Assembly: GCA_001414345.1 (NCBI GenBank)
Contig: LLCB01000257.1
Location: 1-64,000, forward strand
Length of the DNA stretch: 64,000 nucleotides
Direction of reading: 5' to 3'
Source: Hymenoscyphus infarciens
Taxonomy: Eukaryota; Ascomycota; Leotiomycetes; Helotiales; Helotiaceae
A model generated the notes under the pieces. The model was not told where the DNA came from and did no database searches. It saw only the letters and a list, made by a program, of their open reading frames with translations. Below, piece by piece: positions 61,199 through 64,000 of this stretch. The translations under genes were made by a program, and so were the position numbers. Each line of letters begins with the position of its first letter. The stretch's first letter is position 1.

Positions 61199-62222
61199 GT
61201 GAAGTTGTTCATTGGATGATGTGAAAGGAACTATTTCATCATATATCTTTGTCAAAAAGAGGGTAAAAAAGGATCTCTTGAAATATGGTTGGAATTGATT
61301 ATCGAGGTAAGTAAACAGCTTCATTTCCTGATAGCATTCATAGGCAGTAAAGTGCCTCTCAGTTGTGCCAATTGACCAACGAAAGTGGAATGAGACCCCC
61401 AATTAGCCGAGGATACCCCTGATGCGAACGAACATCGAGTCAAGTACTCTAAATAATTGACAACTCCTTCGCAGGAGAGGATTGAGCTGAATCGACATCT
61501 CACTTCAACAGGGTACTTTCTGCGATGATCCTTTGGACCTCAAAGCAGATCAAGCAGAACTTTTCAAATCCCCTTGCAACGCTACAAGTGGTAATAATAT
61601 ATATGTATATATAGGTATATGTGCAATCTCAATCCGGCCTTTTGCAATGCCAAATTCATCAACACGCCACCTGATCATGAAAGAGCCCCTCTTCGTGGGT
61701 ACGCGGCCCTCCACCTCCTCCAAACAGCAATAATTTCCCGGGGATGTTCGCGGAACCAAATAACAACTTCAACTCCCGGATTAACCCACGATCGCTGCGC
61801 CTAATTGGATCGCCTCCCCCTGCCCTGAATTCGAGAGCCGAAAAGCATGTCGCCTGCGGGGAAATGGGGCCCAAGCATGCGGGGAACCTACTCGATTTCG
61901 GCTTAGTTTGGACATTATAATACTTTTCTGATGTTGAAATCCATCAATCAAGTTGTCATGTAGAAGTTCAAGCCCGGTAAGTTTGAAGCTATTTCATCAA
62001 CTCCATATTTGGTTGTCTTTGACTGCCCTGTTAGGCTCGGACCGATAGACTTGGGAGGGAAATGATTAAAGAATGCATTCACAGTGAAATTCATCCACGT
62101 GTCGGAACGGCAGGGCGGGCTCTTTAATTTCAATTTATTTTCGTTATATACGGTCGAGGCTCCTCTGCTTTTGTTTCAACTTTCAGACAACCTTTCAATT
62201 TAAACGTTGAAGTTATTTCAAA
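61199..62222. other. Intergenic between tRNA-Val and the GH5 gene
   Basis: No protein gene is supported; overlapping short frames on both strands show no recognisable sequence. A TATATATGTATATATAGG run is at about 61597-61616. The last ~100 bp include the likely GH5 promoter. Confidence 0.55.
62144..62150 (+). promoter_or_regulatory. Candidate TATA box of the GH5 gene
   Basis: TATATAC in otherwise mixed sequence about 75 bp upstream of the start codon, followed by a T/C-rich stretch. Placement only; no other evidence. Confidence 0.35.
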
Positions 62223-63936
62223 ATGCGTCTTCACTCCTTTTTACCTCTCGTTCTGGTGGGTTCTGTGTTTGCTGCAACCTACGGTGGGCCACTAGTTACC
62301 AATGGAAGATGGATTGAAAATTCGAGGGGGGAGAATGTAACTCTCGTTGGGGTAAATTGGCCCGGTGCTGGAGAGACAATGGTACCTGAAGGACTTCAAT
62401 ACAGAGTAAGATTTAATCGCACTCCATTCTTTGACGAGGGAGGATCATGCTTATTACGTGTTCTCTAGTCAATTGCTGGTATCATTTCCGACATCAAAAG
62501 TTTAGGTAAGCCTTCCCAAAAGTGTGCATGTGAAACTTGCTAACATTATGATAGGAATGAATGTTATTCGTTTAACCTTCTCAATTGAACTGGTTGATCA
62601 ATACTACTCGAAGGGGAAAGATACACCAATTCTAGAAAGTTTTCAAACAGCCCTCGGGACTGCTAATGGACAAACAATTTTTAACAAAGTCATTGCCAAC
62701 AACCCTTCCTTTAACTCTTCTACCACCAGATTGCAGGTAAGTTATCAAGAGGTTAATATTCTACGGGCAAAACTAAGTATCCATAGGTCTTTGATGCCAT
62801 TGCAGCTGAAGCAAAGAAACAACAAGTTTACATACATCTCGACAATCACGTCTCAAAAGCAATGTGGTGTTGTGGCGAGGGTGATGGAAATTCTTGGTGG
62901 GGTGACAAGTACTTCGACGCCGATAACTGGAAGCGAGGCCTCAACTTTATGGCAACTCGAGTAAGGACTTTTAGCTTCTGACAAATAAGAACCGGCTGAC
63001 AACGAACATAGGGAAAGGACTGGGGAAGTCTAGTTAGCGTCGGTGTAAGTTCAATTTCTTCTTTCTCTTGGTATTTATGAATTTTTGAAACTGACGACCC
63101 ACGAAGCTACGAAATGAGTTGAGAAATTCCACCTCGACACCTGCTGCCGCGGCTACTTATAACTGGGAGACTTGGTATAAGAATATGGTAATCCATTCCG
63201 AATAACCTCCTTTCATTGAGTCCAATGAGAATTCTCTGACACCATCTCACTCACAGATTGCCGCTTCAAATGGAGTAAACGCCGCCAACCCCGACGTCCT
63301 CATTTTCTTCAGTGGACTGTAAGAAGTTTCTTTACCCCGCTCTCAGTTTTGTCTTTCATACCGAAACCCTTCCCTCTTCTGTCTAAATTCTTCTAACACT
63401 ACAATTCAGCGGCTACGACACAACCCTCTCCCCCATCCCCACGGCAGCAAATCTCGGCTCAGGAACAGTCTTTAAAAAGACAGATTTCAAATACGCCAAC
63501 AAAATGGTTCTCGAACTGCACAACTACCAAACCACAGCAACATCATGTAGTTCTATCACCGACGGTCTCTACACTGCCGGCTTCAATGCTTTGGACACCA
63601 AAAGTACTTCCGTGAAGAATGTTATGCCCGTTTTGCTCACAGAGTGGGGTCATGACCAATCGGATTCTGAGTATACGGGTGTTTATGCTACTTGTTTGGC
63701 GACTTATTTGGCTCAGCAGAAGGCTGGGTGGATGTTATGGGTTATCAGTGGAAGGTAAGTTCACGACTTTTGAGCCGAGCAAGTGACCTTTCTAACGTAA
63801 GCCTAGCTATTACATTCGCGAAGGCACGCAAGATAGGGATGAGACTTGGGCATTGTATAATCATACTTGGTCGGGATGGAGACAGGCGGCTGGCGCTGCA
63901 AAGATCAAGGCACAAGTAGCTGCAACCTTGGCATAA
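62223..63936 (+). CDS. Secreted glycoside hydrolase family 5 (cellulase-fold) enzyme
   Basis: Extracellular beta-glycan hydrolase of the GH5 (alpha/beta)8 fold; the exact substrate cannot be read from sequence. Exons 62223-62405, 62469-62505, 62555-62736, 62787-62960, 63012-63044, 63107-63187, 63257-63318, 63410-63754 and 63807-63936, with eight GT...AG introns of about 49-91 bp, give 408 codons plus stop. A signal peptide opens the protein (MRLHSFLPLVLVGSVFAA). GH5 landmarks: VTLVGVNWPG near the N-terminus, GMNVIRLTFS (beta-strand Arg), VYIHLDNH, acid/base Glu in LRNELR (about residue 207) and nucleophile Glu in LLTEWGHD (about 329), with GWMLWVISGSYYIREG at the C-terminal strand. Cysteines at CCGEGDG suggest disulfides. 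Start: first ATG, which begins the signal peptide. All residues needed for activity appear intact. Confidence 0.92.
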
Positions 63937-64000
63937 TGCGGTCGAAATAGATAGGACTATTTTGGAGAAATAAGGGTCCTGGTAGTTTCGAACAAGCTGA

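Noticed and set aside
61184..62133. Overlapping 60-72-codon frames between the tRNA and the GH5 gene
   Set aside because: They occur on both strands over the same bases, one overlaps the tRNA, and none has recognisable features.

Overview
This window looks like the nuclear genome of a filamentous ascomycete (Pezizomycotina). Leotiomycetes is plausible but not demonstrable from the sequence. The evidence is short introns of about 45-90 bp with GT...AG ends, a mitochondrial aspartyl-tRNA synthetase, an AP180-type endocytic adaptor, a secreted GH5 glycoside hydrolase, and extreme two-speed composition. About 49.5 kb at the left and a 3 kb block at 57.6-60.6 kb are very AT-rich and nearly free of CpA/TpG. 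Transposon reading frames there are broken almost only by TAG/TAA in place of Trp/Gln codons. That is the classic signature of repeat-induced point mutation (RIP).

Layout. 1-4934: a Copia element on the minus strand, cut by the window edge. 5390-6048: a minus-strand Gypsy fragment with one LTR. 6660-9230: the reverse-transcriptase ORF of a Tad1-like LINE on the minus strand. Its presumed 5' part (9231-10935 and 14659-18430, unidentified) is split by a gag-only Gypsy derivative (10936-14653, TSD AGTAA). 18431-20490: gene-free AT-rich DNA with microsatellites. 20491-38770: a chromodomain Gypsy element (191-bp LTRs, TSD TTAAG) that has received three later insertions. These are a second full Gypsy inside its reverse transcriptase (23254-31090, TSD TATTT), a 994-bp TRIM inside its integrase (32799-33792, TSD TATAG), and a MULE-type DNA transposon near the integrase C-terminus (34358-37990, apparent 8-bp TSD). 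39366-49461: a non-autonomous element with ~205-bp terminal inverted repeats and 8-bp TSD, made of palindromic tandem repeats. It was split by another copy of the same Gypsy family (40377-49038, TSD AAAAG), which itself carries a 676-bp MITE and a 221-bp insertion.

The gene island runs from ~49.6 to 57.6 kb. It holds the mitochondrial aspartyl-tRNA synthetase (minus, five exons) and, divergently across a 1.5-kb intergenic region, an ANTH-domain clathrin adaptor (plus, six exons). After it comes a second AT-rich block with a solo LTR (58944-59291, TSD TTAAT). A 429-bp MITE sits at its right edge, followed by an intron-containing tRNA-Val(UAC) on the minus strand and a nine-exon secreted GH5 enzyme (62223-63936).

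The three protein genes do not form a pathway: they are mitochondrial translation, endocytosis and extracellular polysaccharide hydrolysis. The striking content is the nested transposon stratigraphy, in which perfect target-site duplications survive and the interrupted reading frames can be rejoined. I saw no CRISPR array, rRNA gene, biosynthetic cluster or convincing new multi-gene system.
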